The notes: a model not told the origin generated them from the letters alone. Shown: positions 1-8,473, counted from the stretch's first letter. The stretch is 64,000 nucleotides of DNA from CAWGJF01 sp963715745 (GCA_963715745.1 OY970271.1:2170001-2234000), one strand, 5' to 3'. Numbers and translations are program-made.

Positions 1-1026
1 TTCGCCGTCAACTCCAAGCAGTAAAGGCTTTTCCATTATCATTCCCTCAAACATCTTGGAAGGAATAACCATCTTGAACAGTTCATTCCTTTTACAATGA
101 ATACAGAACAGATCAAGCGAATGGATTATTGCAGGAATTTCGTTTTTAGGCTGTTGCGGGAAAATCCTGATATTTCTTATGCTTCTTTCATAAATCATTT
201 TCTGCAGCTTTTCTGATTCAGAACCCGAACCTACAACAATAAACTTTGCATCAGTATCTTTAAGTCTTTCGGCTGCATTCACAAGAGTAATAATAGATTG
301 CGCCAGACCAATTGATCCGGTATATCCAATTTTATAGCCGTCTTCCATGAACCTGCTTATTTCCTTATTTGTGATTTCAGAATAACTGGTAAACATATCC
401 AGTGTAATTCCGTTAAAAATGGTCTCAAGTTTTACCGGAGGAATATTTCTTTTAATCAGCATTTCCCTAAATGAACGGGTAACAGTAACAATTTTAGTTG
501 CTGATTCATAAAGCTTTTGTGCGCGGTGTTCCAGGAAATTGATTACATTTTTATTTTTAATAACTCCAATTGCTATTAATGTTTCCGGCCATAAATTTCT
601 AATTTCAAGTATAAAAGGTTTTCTTTTGATCTTTGAAATATACTTCCCGGCAAGTCCGCAGAAAAAATTCGGTGTGGTTGCAAGGACAACATCAAACTCA
701 ATTCTTGAAATAATGACATAACAGACTGCGGCTATCATAAACCAGATATTATTTACAGCACGGTAGATTGGAGTATCTTTAACACGGGGGAAGGTAAGAA
801 CCCTTATAACATTTATCCCGTCAATTTTTTCTTTTTTTGTCTGTCTGTTCTTATAACCGGAGAATATTTTCCCGAATGGATGGTTTGGAAAGTTTGTTAC
901 AACAGTTACATCGTGCTCTTTAGCCCAGAACCTGCAGTGCTCGTAAGTCCTGTTTGAAGCCGAACCTGTTTCAGGAGGAAAGTAATGAGTGATAAATAAA
1001 ATTTTACTCTTGCCCGTTTTTTCCAT
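1..1026 (-). CDS. GT4 glycosyltransferase, WbuB-like (3' end cut by window)
   Basis: Probable cytoplasmic GT-B-fold glycosyltransferase that adds a sugar from a nucleotide-sugar to a lipid-linked glycan. I read 342 open codons from the ATG at 1026 to the window edge; the C-terminus is missing. The N-terminus has FITHYFPPETGSASNR (residues 11-26), the middle has EIRNLWPE, and the donor-binding half begins near residue 235 with KIGYTGSIG. Close to the edge, IPSKMFEGMIMEKP matches the helix with the conserved Glu that contacts the nucleotide-sugar in this family. The ATG overlaps the stop of the heparinase-like gene (TAATG), so the two are probably translated together. Donor and acceptor cannot be read from the sequence. 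Confidence 0.88.
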   Translation of the reverse strand, partial: MEKTGKSKILFITHYFPPETGSASNRTYEHCRFWAKEHDVTVVTNFPNHPFGKIFSGYKNRQTKKEKIDGINVIRVLTFPRVKDTPIYRAVNNIWFMIAAVCYVIISRIEFDVVLATTPNFFCGLAGKYISKIKRKPFILEIRNLWPETLIAIGVIKNKNVINFLEHRAQKLYESATKIVTVTRSFREMLIKRNIPPVKLETIFNGITLDMFTSYSEITNKEISRFMEDGYKIGYTGSIGLAQSIITLVNAAERLKDTDAKFIVVGSGSESEKLQKMIYERSIRNIRIFPQQPKNEIPAIIHSLDLFCIHCKRNELFKMVIPSKMFEGMIMEKPLLLGVDGE

Positions 1027-2654
1027 TAATAATCAAACCTGTATAAAATTTTACCCGGAACTTTATTTTGTGAAATTGCAAGCACTTTATTTTTTAAGTT
1101 GATTCCAAAGTTAGGGTAATAATTGCTATCGTGTAATTCAGGTATTCCTTCAACTATACTCAACATCATACTTGCAGAACCGCATTTCAGCAAATAACTG
1201 TTTCCCTGTTTTGAAATAACAACATCAGGATGCAGATGAATAAAGGATTTTAATTTATGTTCACCCGTTCCGCTTACTTCATCTGTAATCTCAACTGTAT
1301 TTCTATTAACTCTTACAGACCTGCTTAATAAAAGATCATCTCCTATCAGTTTACCATAACCATCAAAACTCCCGTTGAATAATATTTCATTTTTCTGTTC
1401 GGTAATTTTAATATCATAAGGATTGAAGAACTTACCGTACCTGAATGCACCCCATGCCTCTACCTGTTCAAGGTTATCTATTGTTAAAGTATTATGAGCA
1501 AGCGATTTCCTTACAAAGTTTCTTATATCTCCCTCTTCATAAGATCCTGTTCCGGAGTCAACAACAAATCTCATACTATCAATTGAAAGTTCATAACTGA
1601 AAGCGCCGGGATGACAGTGTGCTGAAATATGTGCCGGTCTTATTCCCCCGTAATCCAGTGCAAAATATAAATTATTGGATCTTATAACAGCATAGCCGGA
1701 AGCTACAAAATTGGTTACTGTTATTTTATCTTCACCGGGCTTGACTACATAAGCTGGAATATCAAGATCATCAGCATAAAATATAAGGTCGGTAGTTTTT
1801 GGAGCATATTCCATTGAACAATCATGGAATAATGCAATTTCCCCGTCCGGCTGGGTAAGGCTGCCGGTAAAACGAAACAACTTTTCAACATAATCGATAA
1901 AAAAGTTTTTATTCTCATCATCAATAATATTTATAATATCAAGAAGTGAATAAAGAACAATAGCATTGTAAGAAACAGAAGGTTCAAAGAATCCACCATC
2001 ATCATTAATCATTACCGGCAGATGCTTTTCAAAAATTCTTATAGCTTTACGCAGCCACTTTGATGATTCACCTTCACCGTTAAAATATTTACCTGCAAAT
2101 ATAAGCGCCTGTGCATTCTGCAGGTACTCGTGGTTCGGATGGAAAAATTGCAGGTTCCTGTAAAGATATGCTGCCTGCTTATAAATACTTTCATTTACTT
2201 CATCAATCTGCAAATCAGCTTTAATCCAGTTTATTATTCTTAAAGAAACAGGGAAGGGATGCCATCCTGCAGTTTTACCAACAGGATTTTTATTTATCCA
2301 GTCAAGACAAATTTCCCTCTGTTCTGCTCTTTCAAGCAGATGAAGATAATTAAAATAGTGAAGATTCAGTGTCCAGAGGAATGGTGCTTCGGGTTCCCAT
2401 TTTACAAATTGACCCATTCTTTTATTTTTATTCAGGAAAGTAAAATTGTTTTTCAGGATTTCTTCACGTTTATTCCATGGATCATGGTAAAGCCATTCGG
2501 TTTTAGTTTTCAATCCTGTTTTTATCTTATCAGGCATAGACGGAAGGGGAAAAAGGCGCAGCTTGCTAATTACTTTAGCATAGATTTTCCCGAATATCTG
2601 AACAGGCTTCAGGTGTTTATACGTATTATAGTACAGAATCAGCTTTTGAAGCAT
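1026..2654 (-). CDS. Heparinase II/III-like polysaccharide lyase family protein
   Basis: 542 residues, the usual length for heparinase II/III-like proteins of exopolysaccharide clusters. The first ~320 residues form an all-helical toroid (HPNHEYLQNAQALIFAG and a following SYNAIVLYSLLDI). The C-terminal beta-rich half carries AHCHPGAFSYEL, FVVDSGTGSYEEG and SLAHNTLTIDN, matching the family's conserved H..D/S, DSGT.SYE and R..AHNT blocks that line the active cleft. There is no obvious cleavable signal peptide, although export is expected for this family. Such genes in O-antigen or capsule loci may trim or edit the glycan; lyase activity here is inferred. It overlaps the downstream GT4 gene by one base and is preceded by a repeat-bearing spacer. 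Confidence 0.85.
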   Translation of the reverse strand: MLQKLILYYNTYKHLKPVQIFGKIYAKVISKLRLFPLPSMPDKIKTGLKTKTEWLYHDPWNKREEILKNNFTFLNKNKRMGQFVKWEPEAPFLWTLNLHYFNYLHLLERAEQREICLDWINKNPVGKTAGWHPFPVSLRIINWIKADLQIDEVNESIYKQAAYLYRNLQFFHPNHEYLQNAQALIFAGKYFNGEGESSKWLRKAIRIFEKHLPVMINDDGGFFEPSVSYNAIVLYSLLDIINIIDDENKNFFIDYVEKLFRFTGSLTQPDGEIALFHDCSMEYAPKTTDLIFYADDLDIPAYVVKPGEDKITVTNFVASGYAVIRSNNLYFALDYGGIRPAHISAHCHPGAFSYELSIDSMRFVVDSGTGSYEEGDIRNFVRKSLAHNTLTIDNLEQVEAWGAFRYGKFFNPYDIKITEQKNEILFNGSFDGYGKLIGDDLLLSRSVRVNRNTVEITDEVSGTGEHKLKSFIHLHPDVVISKQGNSYLLKCGSASMMLSIVEGIPELHDSNYYPNFGINLKNKVLAISQNKVPGKILYRFDY

Positions 2655-2772
2655 AAATCCTAGAGAAAATTAAAATTTGCCCGATTAATTATAATGATTA
2701 TTGTTCACTTTTGCCTGCCATTGTTTGTGAATGATAAAGAGTAAAAACGGGATTAGATTTTTTAGTAGAAAT

Positions 2773-3275
2773 TAGTGAAGAGGGTATAGAGCGGGCAGCG
2801 AAGAGTGATTAGTGATCGGTGATTTGTAATGAGTTACTAAAAAATAAGAAGTACTAAGATATTTTAAGGCTTTTTATTAACCCATATATCATTTTTTGAA
2901 TTCCGGAAATACTGTTCAATATGTATGACATATCTTTTTCATTAATGTAATTGAGATTTTTGGATATTATTACCTGAGTTTCTAATTCTGAGGAACTACC
3001 AAGTGCAATAGATAAAAAATTCTTGAATTCTTTTTTTGAAGTTCTTGCTGCTCCTTCTGCAATATTTGAAGCAATAGAAACTGAAGCTCTTCTTATTTGC
3101 GATGTTAAACCAAATTGTTCATCTTTAGGAAAAGATTTGGTTACCTTGTATATATTTGTTACCAGACTTATTGCTTCATTCCAGACTGTCAAATCTTTAT
3201 GCGTTTTCATTTTTTTGATCCTTTCTTAAAGATTGCCAATTACTCTTCACTCATTACTTATCACTATTTACTCTT
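2773..3275. mobile_element. Candidate heptad-bounded element 1 carrying an S23-like gene
   Basis: A four-helix-bundle gene sits between two arrays with 7-bp periodicity. The left array (about 2800-2840, plus-strand sense) reads AGTGATT, AGTGATC, GGTGATT, TGTAATG. The right array (about 3240-3275) reads AGTAAAT, AGTGATA, AGTAATG, AGTGAAG, AGTAATT on the minus strand. The arms are therefore inverted relative to each other and could pair around the gene. The right arm also contains the TAG stop of the adjacent GT2 gene. The element boundaries are approximate, and mobility is inferred from architecture alone. Confidence 0.4.
2854..3210 (-). CDS. S23-type four-helix bundle protein (copy 1)
   Basis: 118-residue protein of the 23S rRNA intervening-sequence (S23/IVP) family, recognised by its near-invariant core QIRRASVSIASNIAEGAAR (residues ~38-56) followed by SKKEFKNFLSIALGSSSELETQ. 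The family folds as a four-helix bundle that forms a pentamer; its biochemical role is unknown. Related genes were first found inside intervening sequences of bacterial 23S rRNA. Here it stands alone, flanked by inverted heptanucleotide arrays, next to a GT2 gene and 1 kb from a second copy (4192-4551). All family hallmarks are intact, so the product is probably made. No operon partner is evident. Confidence 0.9.
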   Translation of the reverse strand: MKTHKDLTVWNEAISLVTNIYKVTKSFPKDEQFGLTSQIRRASVSIASNIAEGAARTSKKEFKNFLSIALGSSSELETQVIISKNLNYINEKDMSYILNSISGIQKMIYGLIKSLKIS

Positions 3276-4154
3276 AACCAAAAACTGCGGCAGCTTCCTG
3301 AAGTTCTTACAAAGGAGGGTAAATAAAGGGAAGGGGATATCATTCATTTTCATTGCAAGGTAATCTTCTTTACTCTTGGTAAAAATATTTCCAAGACTCT
3401 TATTGCTTGTTCCGCCTGTCTTCATTGCATAAATGGTTACAGGCAGGTAAGATGAAGAAATTTTATACTTATAAAACAACCTGAGAATCATTTCATAATC
3501 TGAGGCAATCTTAAAATTAGTATCATACAATTCATATTTCTCAAACACAGCTTTTCTTACAAATAAAGTTGGATGGGGAGGCATCCATCCCTGTTTTATC
3601 CATTTAGTCCTTGTTATAAGGGAAGAAGGATCTCCCGATTTCCAGTACCTGAGTACATAGTAATCAGTGATCAGTGATGAGTGATCAGTTTTTTCAGAAT
3701 CCTGCCCTATGCCCTCAACACTTTGCTCTTTGCCTGCATCTCGAACATATACGAGATCAGAATAAACAGAATCAATATTATCATCCGAAAACTTATCAGC
3801 AATTTTGCTCAGCACTTCCGGGCTGGTGAAAGTATCATCCGAGTGAAGCAGACCTATCATATCCCCCGATGCCATATTTATTCCTTTATTAATCGCGTCG
3901 TAAATCCCTTTGTCCGGCTCACTTATCCATTTTAACTTATTTTTGTAATCATCACCTTGCTTCTCATTGTCATCCTGAGCTAAGCCTTCACTGAGCTTGT
4001 CGAAGTGTCGAAGGATCTCAACCGTTCCATCTGTAGAAGCCCCGTCAACAATAATATGCTCGAAATCTTTATATGACTGGGTACGCAGTGACTCAATAGC
4101 TTTCTTCAGAGAAGCTTTATTGTTGTAAACAGCAGTAATTATTGAAAATTTCAT
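3264..4154 (-). CDS. GT2 glycosyltransferase with two repeat-derived in-frame insertions
   Basis: Family-2 (GT-A fold) transferase of 296 residues, starting MKFSIITAVYNN. It has the nucleotide-binding strand, VDGASTDGT (residues 37-45), ISEPDKGIYDA and the DXD-like LLHSDDTF (~103-110), then GWMPPHPTLFVRK. Compared with the normal family layout, two stretches look foreign: residues ~50-73 between TVEI and LKWISEPDKG, and ~138-167 between DLVYV and RYWKSG. They coincide with repeat DNA at about 3936-4019 and 3654-3743. The TAG stop (3264-3266) and the final VKSK also lie in a heptad array. Activity is plausible because the insertions fall outside the motifs, but it is not assured. Confidence 0.85.
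   Translation of the reverse strand: MKFSIITAVYNNKASLKKAIESLRTQSYKDFEHIIVDGASTDGTVEILRHFDKLSEGLAQDDNEKQGDDYKNKLKWISEPDKGIYDAINKGINMASGDMIGLLHSDDTFTSPEVLSKIADKFSDDNIDSVYSDLVYVRDAGKEQSVEGIGQDSEKTDHSSLITDYYVLRYWKSGDPSSLITRTKWIKQGWMPPHPTLFVRKAVFEKYELYDTNFKIASDYEMILRLFYKYKISSSYLPVTIYAMKTGGTSNKSLGNIFTKSKEDYLAMKMNDIPFPLFTLLCKNFRKLPQFLVKSK
3654..3743. repeat. Heptad array and spacer inside GT2 gene
   Basis: Plus-strand heptads AGTAATC, AGTGATC, AGTGATG, AGTGATC run from about 3660 inside the coding sequence. They are read in the reverse orientation by the GT2 gene as HSSLITDYY and keep the frame open. The adjoining bases encode EQSVEGIGQDSEK, which is also atypical for the family. Confidence 0.65.
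3936..4019. repeat. Palindromic (class B) repeat fragment inside GT2 gene
   Basis: Contains TGTCATCCTGAG, GAGCTTGTCGAAG and TCGAAGGATCTC, hallmarks of the class B palindromes seen in tandem at 27.3 and 29.4 kb. It is translated in frame as part of residues ~46-73 of the glycosyltransferase. Confidence 0.65.
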
Positions 4155-4592
4155 TGCTAGTGAACAGTAAACAGTGATGAGTGATAAGTAGTCAGAATTT
4201 CTGTTTGAGATTTTTCATCAATCCGTGAATCATTTTTCTAATGTTAATTATATCATTTATAAAATTTTCTTCATTATCTTTTTTAATATAGTTGAGATTT
4301 GAAGCTATTATTAACTGATTTTCGGGTTCAGCAGCACTTCCAAGCGCAATTGAAAGAAAATTATTAAACTCTTTTTTTGAATTTCTTGCAGCTCCTTCAG
4401 CAATATTTGAAGAAATTGATACCGATGCTCTTCTAATCTGTGAAGTCAATTCGAATAGTTCTTCTTTTGGAAATGTACTTGTAATTTCATAAATCCTTGT
4501 CACAAGGTTAATCGAATCCGACCAAACTTTTAAATCTCTACGTGTCTTCATTTTCCCTTTTAACTGTTCGCTGCTTACTGATCACTATACCC
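4155..4592. mobile_element. Candidate heptad-bounded element 2 carrying an S23-like gene
   Basis: The left arm (about 4160-4196, plus sense) reads AGTGAAC, AGTAAAC, AGTGATG, AGTGATA. The right arm (about 4559-4590), read on the minus strand, is AGTGATC, AGTAAGC, AGCGAAC, AGTTAAA. The arms are inverted and enclose the second S23-like gene, matching element 1. The right arm contains the TAG stop of the acetyltransferase gene at 4585. Boundaries are approximate and transposition is not demonstrated. Confidence 0.4.
4192..4551 (-). CDS. S23-type four-helix bundle protein (copy 2)
   Basis: 119-residue paralogue of the protein at 2854-3210, with the core QIRRASVSISSNIAEGAAR and SKKEFNNFLSIALGSAAEPENQ. 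Where the family normally has ELETQ this copy has EPENQ, a proline in a predicted helix that may destabilise it. The start MKTRRDLKVW aligns with the start of copy 1. The two copies flank the GT2 gene and lie on the same strand, each between inverted heptad arrays. They differ at many positions, so they are not a recent duplication. The molecular function of the family is unknown. Confidence 0.88.
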   Translation of the reverse strand: MKTRRDLKVWSDSINLVTRIYEITSTFPKEELFELTSQIRRASVSISSNIAEGAARNSKKEFNNFLSIALGSAAEPENQLIIASNLNYIKKDNEENFINDIINIRKMIHGLMKNLKQKF

Positions 4593-5139
4593 TGATCTCT
4601 CTTTTCTTAACGGGAACCGCCGGATTTCCCTGGTATATCATATACGGTTCTGCATCTTTCGTTAATACACTTCCTACGCTTAGAATACTGTGGGTACCCA
4701 TCGTAACACCGGGACAAACAACCGACTGCGCTCCTACCCACACTCCATCCTCCAGCCTTATTTCTCCAACCATTAAATCAAAGGAAGATTTTTTATAGTT
4801 ATGGTTGCCGGTTAATAGCATTGCACCCTGTGATATGCTTACATTATTCCCAATAGTTACCTTGCCGAGGTTATCTATCCACGCATTTTCACCGATCCAT
4901 ACGTTATCACCAATCTCAAGAAACCAAGGGTATTTAATGTTTACGCACGGCTTTATTACAACGCCTTTACCAACCTTCGCACCAAAGAATCTCAAAGCAA
5001 AAACCTTAAAGCCGTTAGGCCACGGGAATGCAGTCCGAAGCAATGCAATACTCTTCAGGTGCCAGAGTGCACGTTTAAAAGCGTTACCCGGCTTGTACCA
5101 GTTGTTATTGAACGATGATAAGTCTGTTTTGTTCGTCAA
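4585..5139 (-). CDS. WcaF-like hexapeptide-repeat acetyltransferase
   Basis: 184 residues with left-handed beta-helix (hexapeptide) repeats of the form [IV]-G-x-x-[VAI], seen as EIGDNVWIGENAWID, VTIGNNVSIS and WVGAQSVVCPGVTMG. The family's catalytic His lies in GNHNYKK (His113). The N-terminus (WYKPGNAFKRALWHL and the following FPWPNGFKVFALR) is typical of WcaF/colanic-acid type O-acetyltransferases. It would transfer acetyl from acetyl-CoA to a sugar of the growing glycan in the cytoplasm. The stop TAG at 4585-4587 lies in the adjoining heptad array. Acceptor sugar unknown. Confidence 0.9.
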   Translation of the reverse strand: MTNKTDLSSFNNNWYKPGNAFKRALWHLKSIALLRTAFPWPNGFKVFALRFFGAKVGKGVVIKPCVNIKYPWFLEIGDNVWIGENAWIDNLGKVTIGNNVSISQGAMLLTGNHNYKKSSFDLMVGEIRLEDGVWVGAQSVVCPGVTMGTHSILSVGSVLTKDAEPYMIYQGNPAVPVKKREIRV

Positions 5140-5197
5140 TTGTAATTTTAAAATGCTTAAAAATTTCCCATCATTTAATTATGGGTTCTTTTTTACC

Positions 5198-5397
5198 AGG
5201 AAGAAGATTTGAAAATAAGAAGATCAGAAGATTAGTTTCCAAACCAAACTTCATCTGATCCTATCTTCTAAACTTCCTGTGTTCCCAGCTTCTTCTCTTC
5301 CTAACTTCTCATCTTCTCAATTCCCAGCCTTCCTAACTTCATCTCTTCTTAACTTCTTGCCTCTTCACTATTCACTGTTCACTGATCACTACTCAGC
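5198..5397. repeat. Composite repeat: pyrimidine/purine-biased class C block plus heptad array
   Basis: About 5205-5350 is a class C block: AAGATCAGAAGATTAGTTTCC followed by runs of CTTCC/TTAACTTC words. It is shared in diverged form with 22561-22683 and 26218-26340. About 5362-5395, read on the minus strand, gives four clean heptads AGTGATC, AGTGAAC, AGTGAAT, AGTGAAG immediately after the stop of the small membrane protein gene. No coding potential was seen here. Confidence 0.65.
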
Positions 5398-5674
5398 CCT
5401 CTTCACCCTCTGCTTTTGGAGCTGAAGCGGATTTAGCGAACATATTATACAACCACGCAAAGATAACTCCGCAAATAAACCCGTCCACAAAGCCCCAGAG
5501 AAGACCTATTATGCCTCCCACAAAACTGTAAGAGTAACCAAAATAAATTGCGCCTAGTTTTGAAATTGTGCCACCGGCAGACCCGATGTATAACAGCCAC
5601 CAGGTTCCAAGCATTACGGTAAGTCCCCACATTATGCCTGCAGCCAGTCCGACTGCTCTTTTTTTAAGTATCAT
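5393..5674 (-). CDS. Small two-helix membrane protein (holin-like annotation family)
   Basis: 93 residues from the ATG at 5674, which is preceded by a strong GGAGGAG ribosome-binding site 5 bases upstream. An in-frame TTG at 5689 overlaps that site and is therefore an unlikely start. There are two hydrophobic glycine-rich segments, AVGLAAGIMWGLTVMLGTWW (residues ~7-26) and a second around FVGGIIGLLWGFVDGFICGV, then a short charged tail. Related small proteins are often labelled bacteriophage holin, but no phage genes are near, so that label is doubtful. It is isolated between repeat blocks. Function unknown. Confidence 0.7.
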   Translation of the reverse strand: MILKKRAVGLAAGIMWGLTVMLGTWWLLYIGSAGGTISKLGAIYFGYSYSFVGGIIGLLWGFVDGFICGVIFAWLYNMFAKSASAPKAEGEEG

Positions 5675-5840
5675 CTTTCGCTCCTCCAAAGTTGTTAATG
5701 ATGATTGTTTAGTTACATACCACCACCAAAATGTGCGTAGCTTTTAGCTATAAACTCTTAGCTTTAAGTCTCTTCACTTTTAATGTCCTATGAATACTGC
5801 TAAAGCTTATCGCTTACCGCTCATTCTTCACACAACCTCT

Positions 5841-5935
5841 TGAGTAAACAGTGATTTGTAATGAGTGATCAGTAATGAGTAATCTGTAATCTGTTTTCCA
5901 CTTATTACTATTTACTATTCACTGCTCACAACACT
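5841..5935. repeat. Gene-less inverted pair of heptad arrays
   Basis: The left half gives plus-strand heptads AGTAAAC, AGTGATT, TGTAATG, AGTGATC, AGTAATG, AGTAATC, TGTAATC. The right half (5893-5935), read on the minus strand, gives AGTGAAT, AGTAAAT, AGTAATA. The two halves are inverted with a spacer of a few bases and could form a long imperfect hairpin. The preceding bases (5690-5840) have related AGCTTTTAGCTATAAAC-type words and no gene. Confidence 0.7.
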
Positions 5936-5981
5936 TCAATTACCTCCTGACAAGAATATGAGGAATACTACTGTATATAAT

Positions 5982-7592
5982 TTAATAAACTCTGAAGTCA
6001 TTTATCCTATTCAGATAAGTAATATCCCATTTATCTTTAGCTGTATAAGTATTTATTTCGTATTTCCATTTCTTCAGATCGGAAGCAGGAAAGAATTTCT
6101 GCTTCATTGAATAATCAGGATCATAACCAAACAATAATGGCTTGCCTATTTTCCTTCCGGTTCTGTTAATATAAGATATATAATCATTTAATTCATTTTG
6201 CAGTGGAAGCAAAGCACCGGGATTGCTTTCTATTAATATTATTTCATCATCCTCTTTAAGCTTAGCTAAATTTTTTTTTTGTAATAAATTTTGTAACTCG
6301 TTAAGGTATGGGGATAGAATCTCTGAATTGCCATTTTTAAGTAAATAATAAGTAATGACCGGATCCGTGGTTATAATTACAGACTGATTGTTTGATTGCT
6401 TTTCAATATTATTAACTGTTTTAACAATTTTATCTACAGGAATAGCAAGACCGGTTTTATGCAGATGCTCCCGGGCAAATACATTATATGAACCAATAAG
6501 CCAGATAAATAATACAGATAACCAGGTTATTGTTATACAAAAATATAAAGACCTGCTTTTGGATATATTAGCGTATGTTTTATAAAACCGGTGAAGCCAT
6601 ATTGTAATTGAAACTGTCAACAGCATAGGAAGGATTATCATTCCTCTTACACTTAGTGATTCAGTGAAAACATTTTGCAGCAATAATATTAAACCGAGGT
6701 AGATTACGAAGAGAAATACTATGCTTTCCCCTGATTCAAAAAATTGCTTATTGGAGCCAGCAGAAATTAATTCTGCATTAGTTGATGTATGCTTATTATT
6801 ATTCCTTAGTTTAATAAACACAGCAGATAACAAAGCAAGCAACGCAATTGTGCACGGAACAAAAAATTCTGCCATCCAGGGATAAATACTATTTCCGAAA
6901 AGAATTGAGAAGATATAATTACCGCCTGAAGCTAAAGGAGATGTTCCGGTAAAGGGATGGTATATGCTTTTTCTTAAAAGATAGTTTTGCTGGTGAAAAA
7001 GAAAAACCTGCAGGTATGGAAGAAAAAGAAAAAATACACCCGCAGTTATAAGCAGGGTTATTTTTACGCGGTTAAAATTTCTCTTCCTGATATCCAATGT
7101 AATTGCTGTTAAAAGGATTGCCGCTAAAAAAGAGATTGTCTGGTAGTTTGTATAAATAGACAAAGACAATACTAAAATTAAAATAAGCGACTTGATTAAC
7201 TTTTTTTGTTTGCTTGTCCACAAGGAAAGAAAAAGATATAATGAAAGAATTGACAGCAGCGACCACAGGGGATACCACCTGATTGAACTACCCCATAAAA
7301 GAACCAAAGGATTAAGCAGAATAATAATGCTGCAAACCACACCGGGTAAAACAGAGCCTGTAATCTTGTATACCAGTAACCCGCAAATTACAATTGATAT
7401 CAAAAGGAACAGAATTGAAGGGAAAGAAAGCCAGAATTCATTTAAACCAAAAATATCTAAAGAGATTTTATTTAATATATATTGTAGAGGGGGGTGAAAG
7501 TCATAAGTAGAAGTGTAATCTATGATCTGCCTAAAATTTTTGCCGGTTATTAAAATTAAATTCTGAAGCTCGTCATCATAGAATTGAAACAT
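5982..7592 (-). CDS. GT39-like integral membrane glycosyltransferase, N-terminally short
   Basis: 536-residue polytopic protein (about ten hydrophobic segments, residues ~60-380) with a soluble C-terminal domain. It resembles the dolichyl-phosphate-mannose mannosyltransferase / ArnT superfamily (GT-C), which transfers sugars from polyprenyl-phosphate donors on the periplasmic side. The catalytic acidic pair appears as FYDDELQN at residues 4-11, followed by HPPLQYILNK, both expected in the first periplasmic loop. The family's first transmembrane helix, which normally precedes DDE, is absent. An in-frame TGA lies four bases before the ATG and the next gene ends only 20 bases upstream, so the shortening is real in this sequence. 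Confidence 0.72.
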   Translation of the reverse strand: MFQFYDDELQNLILITGKNFRQIIDYTSTYDFHPPLQYILNKISLDIFGLNEFWLSFPSILFLLISIVICGLLVYKITGSVLPGVVCSIIILLNPLVLLWGSSIRWYPLWSLLSILSLYLFLSLWTSKQKKLIKSLILILVLSLSIYTNYQTISFLAAILLTAITLDIRKRNFNRVKITLLITAGVFFLFLPYLQVFLFHQQNYLLRKSIYHPFTGTSPLASGGNYIFSILFGNSIYPWMAEFFVPCTIALLALLSAVFIKLRNNNKHTSTNAELISAGSNKQFFESGESIVFLFVIYLGLILLLQNVFTESLSVRGMIILPMLLTVSITIWLHRFYKTYANISKSRSLYFCITITWLSVLFIWLIGSYNVFAREHLHKTGLAIPVDKIVKTVNNIEKQSNNQSVIITTDPVITYYLLKNGNSEILSPYLNELQNLLQKKNLAKLKEDDEIILIESNPGALLPLQNELNDYISYINRTGRKIGKPLLFGYDPDYSMKQKFFPASDLKKWKYEINTYTAKDKWDITYLNRINDFRVY

Positions 7593-7612
7593 ATATCAAT
7601 TTATTTAAGCAA

Positions 7613-8473
7613 TTAGATATTTCGTTTATTCATTTCCCAGATTTTTATATCCACAACAAATCGAAACCAGAAACCCTGCAAGTAGTGGAAAATCCATCCT
7701 TCTTTTCCATCCAGAATGCCAAACCTGATGATGAAGCGGTAAAAGAAATAAAGGAAAGGTCTTATAAATAATGGTAAAGCCCACCATATTTTTTTCAAAA
7801 ATGCTATTCTTTCATCCGGGGACCCGAATAGTTTTGGTTTTATTGACTGGGATCTAATTTTATTTCTTCTTTCAATTTCCTCCTGCGCTACAAGATCGCT
7901 GTAGCGATTATGTTTTGCTATCCAGAAGCTGATCTCATTTTCTTTAAGATTTTCCTCTTTTATATACCCATCCTTCCAGATGATTGTTTTACCCGGCACT
8001 AAAAACCTATGATCCATATTTTCATTCAGATCAGAATGACCAATACCTGTCCTGAACATTTTAAGAAGATACTTCGGAAAATATCCTCCGTGTTTCAGCC
8101 ACCTGCCTTTGAAATAATTTTTCCTGTTAAAATATATTCCGTTTATATCTTTTGGAAAATCTTTATTACTGAATTGTTTTAATTTCATGTATAATTCAGG
8201 CAATACGATCTGGTCTGCATCCAATCCGATTATCCACGGAGTTTTAATTTCAAAATTCTTCAAAGCAAAATCCCATTGCTTAGGATGATTTTCAAAATTG
8301 TTATGTAATATCACAGCTTTGTATTCTCTGGCTATTTTTAATGTATTATCTGTGCTGCCAGAATCTAATATATTAATGCCTGCATTTAGATTTTTAATCG
8401 AGTGAAGTAAGCGGGGGAGATGCTCCTCTTCATTGAATGTAAGTATTATAAATGAAAATTCTCTATTATTCAT
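7613..8473 (-). CDS. GT2 glycosyltransferase, WaaE/KdtX-like
   Basis: 286 residues starting with FIILTFNEEEHLPRLLHSI and ILDSGSTDNT, the nucleotide-binding half of a GT-A fold. IIGLDADQIVLPEL supplies the DXD metal site. The C-terminal part is rich in aromatic and basic residues (WALPLFIRPFLYFFYRFIIR and EGWIFHYLQGFWFRF), as in WaaE-type lipopolysaccharide core beta-glucosyltransferases that act at the inner membrane. It overlaps the upstream methyltransferase gene by 8 bases and precedes the GT39-like gene by 20. The sugar specificity is not readable. Confidence 0.85.
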   Translation of the reverse strand: MNNREFSFIILTFNEEEHLPRLLHSIKNLNAGINILDSGSTDNTLKIAREYKAVILHNNFENHPKQWDFALKNFEIKTPWIIGLDADQIVLPELYMKLKQFSNKDFPKDINGIYFNRKNYFKGRWLKHGGYFPKYLLKMFRTGIGHSDLNENMDHRFLVPGKTIIWKDGYIKEENLKENEISFWIAKHNRYSDLVAQEEIERRNKIRSQSIKPKLFGSPDERIAFLKKIWWALPLFIRPFLYFFYRFIIRFGILDGKEGWIFHYLQGFWFRFVVDIKIWEMNKRNI

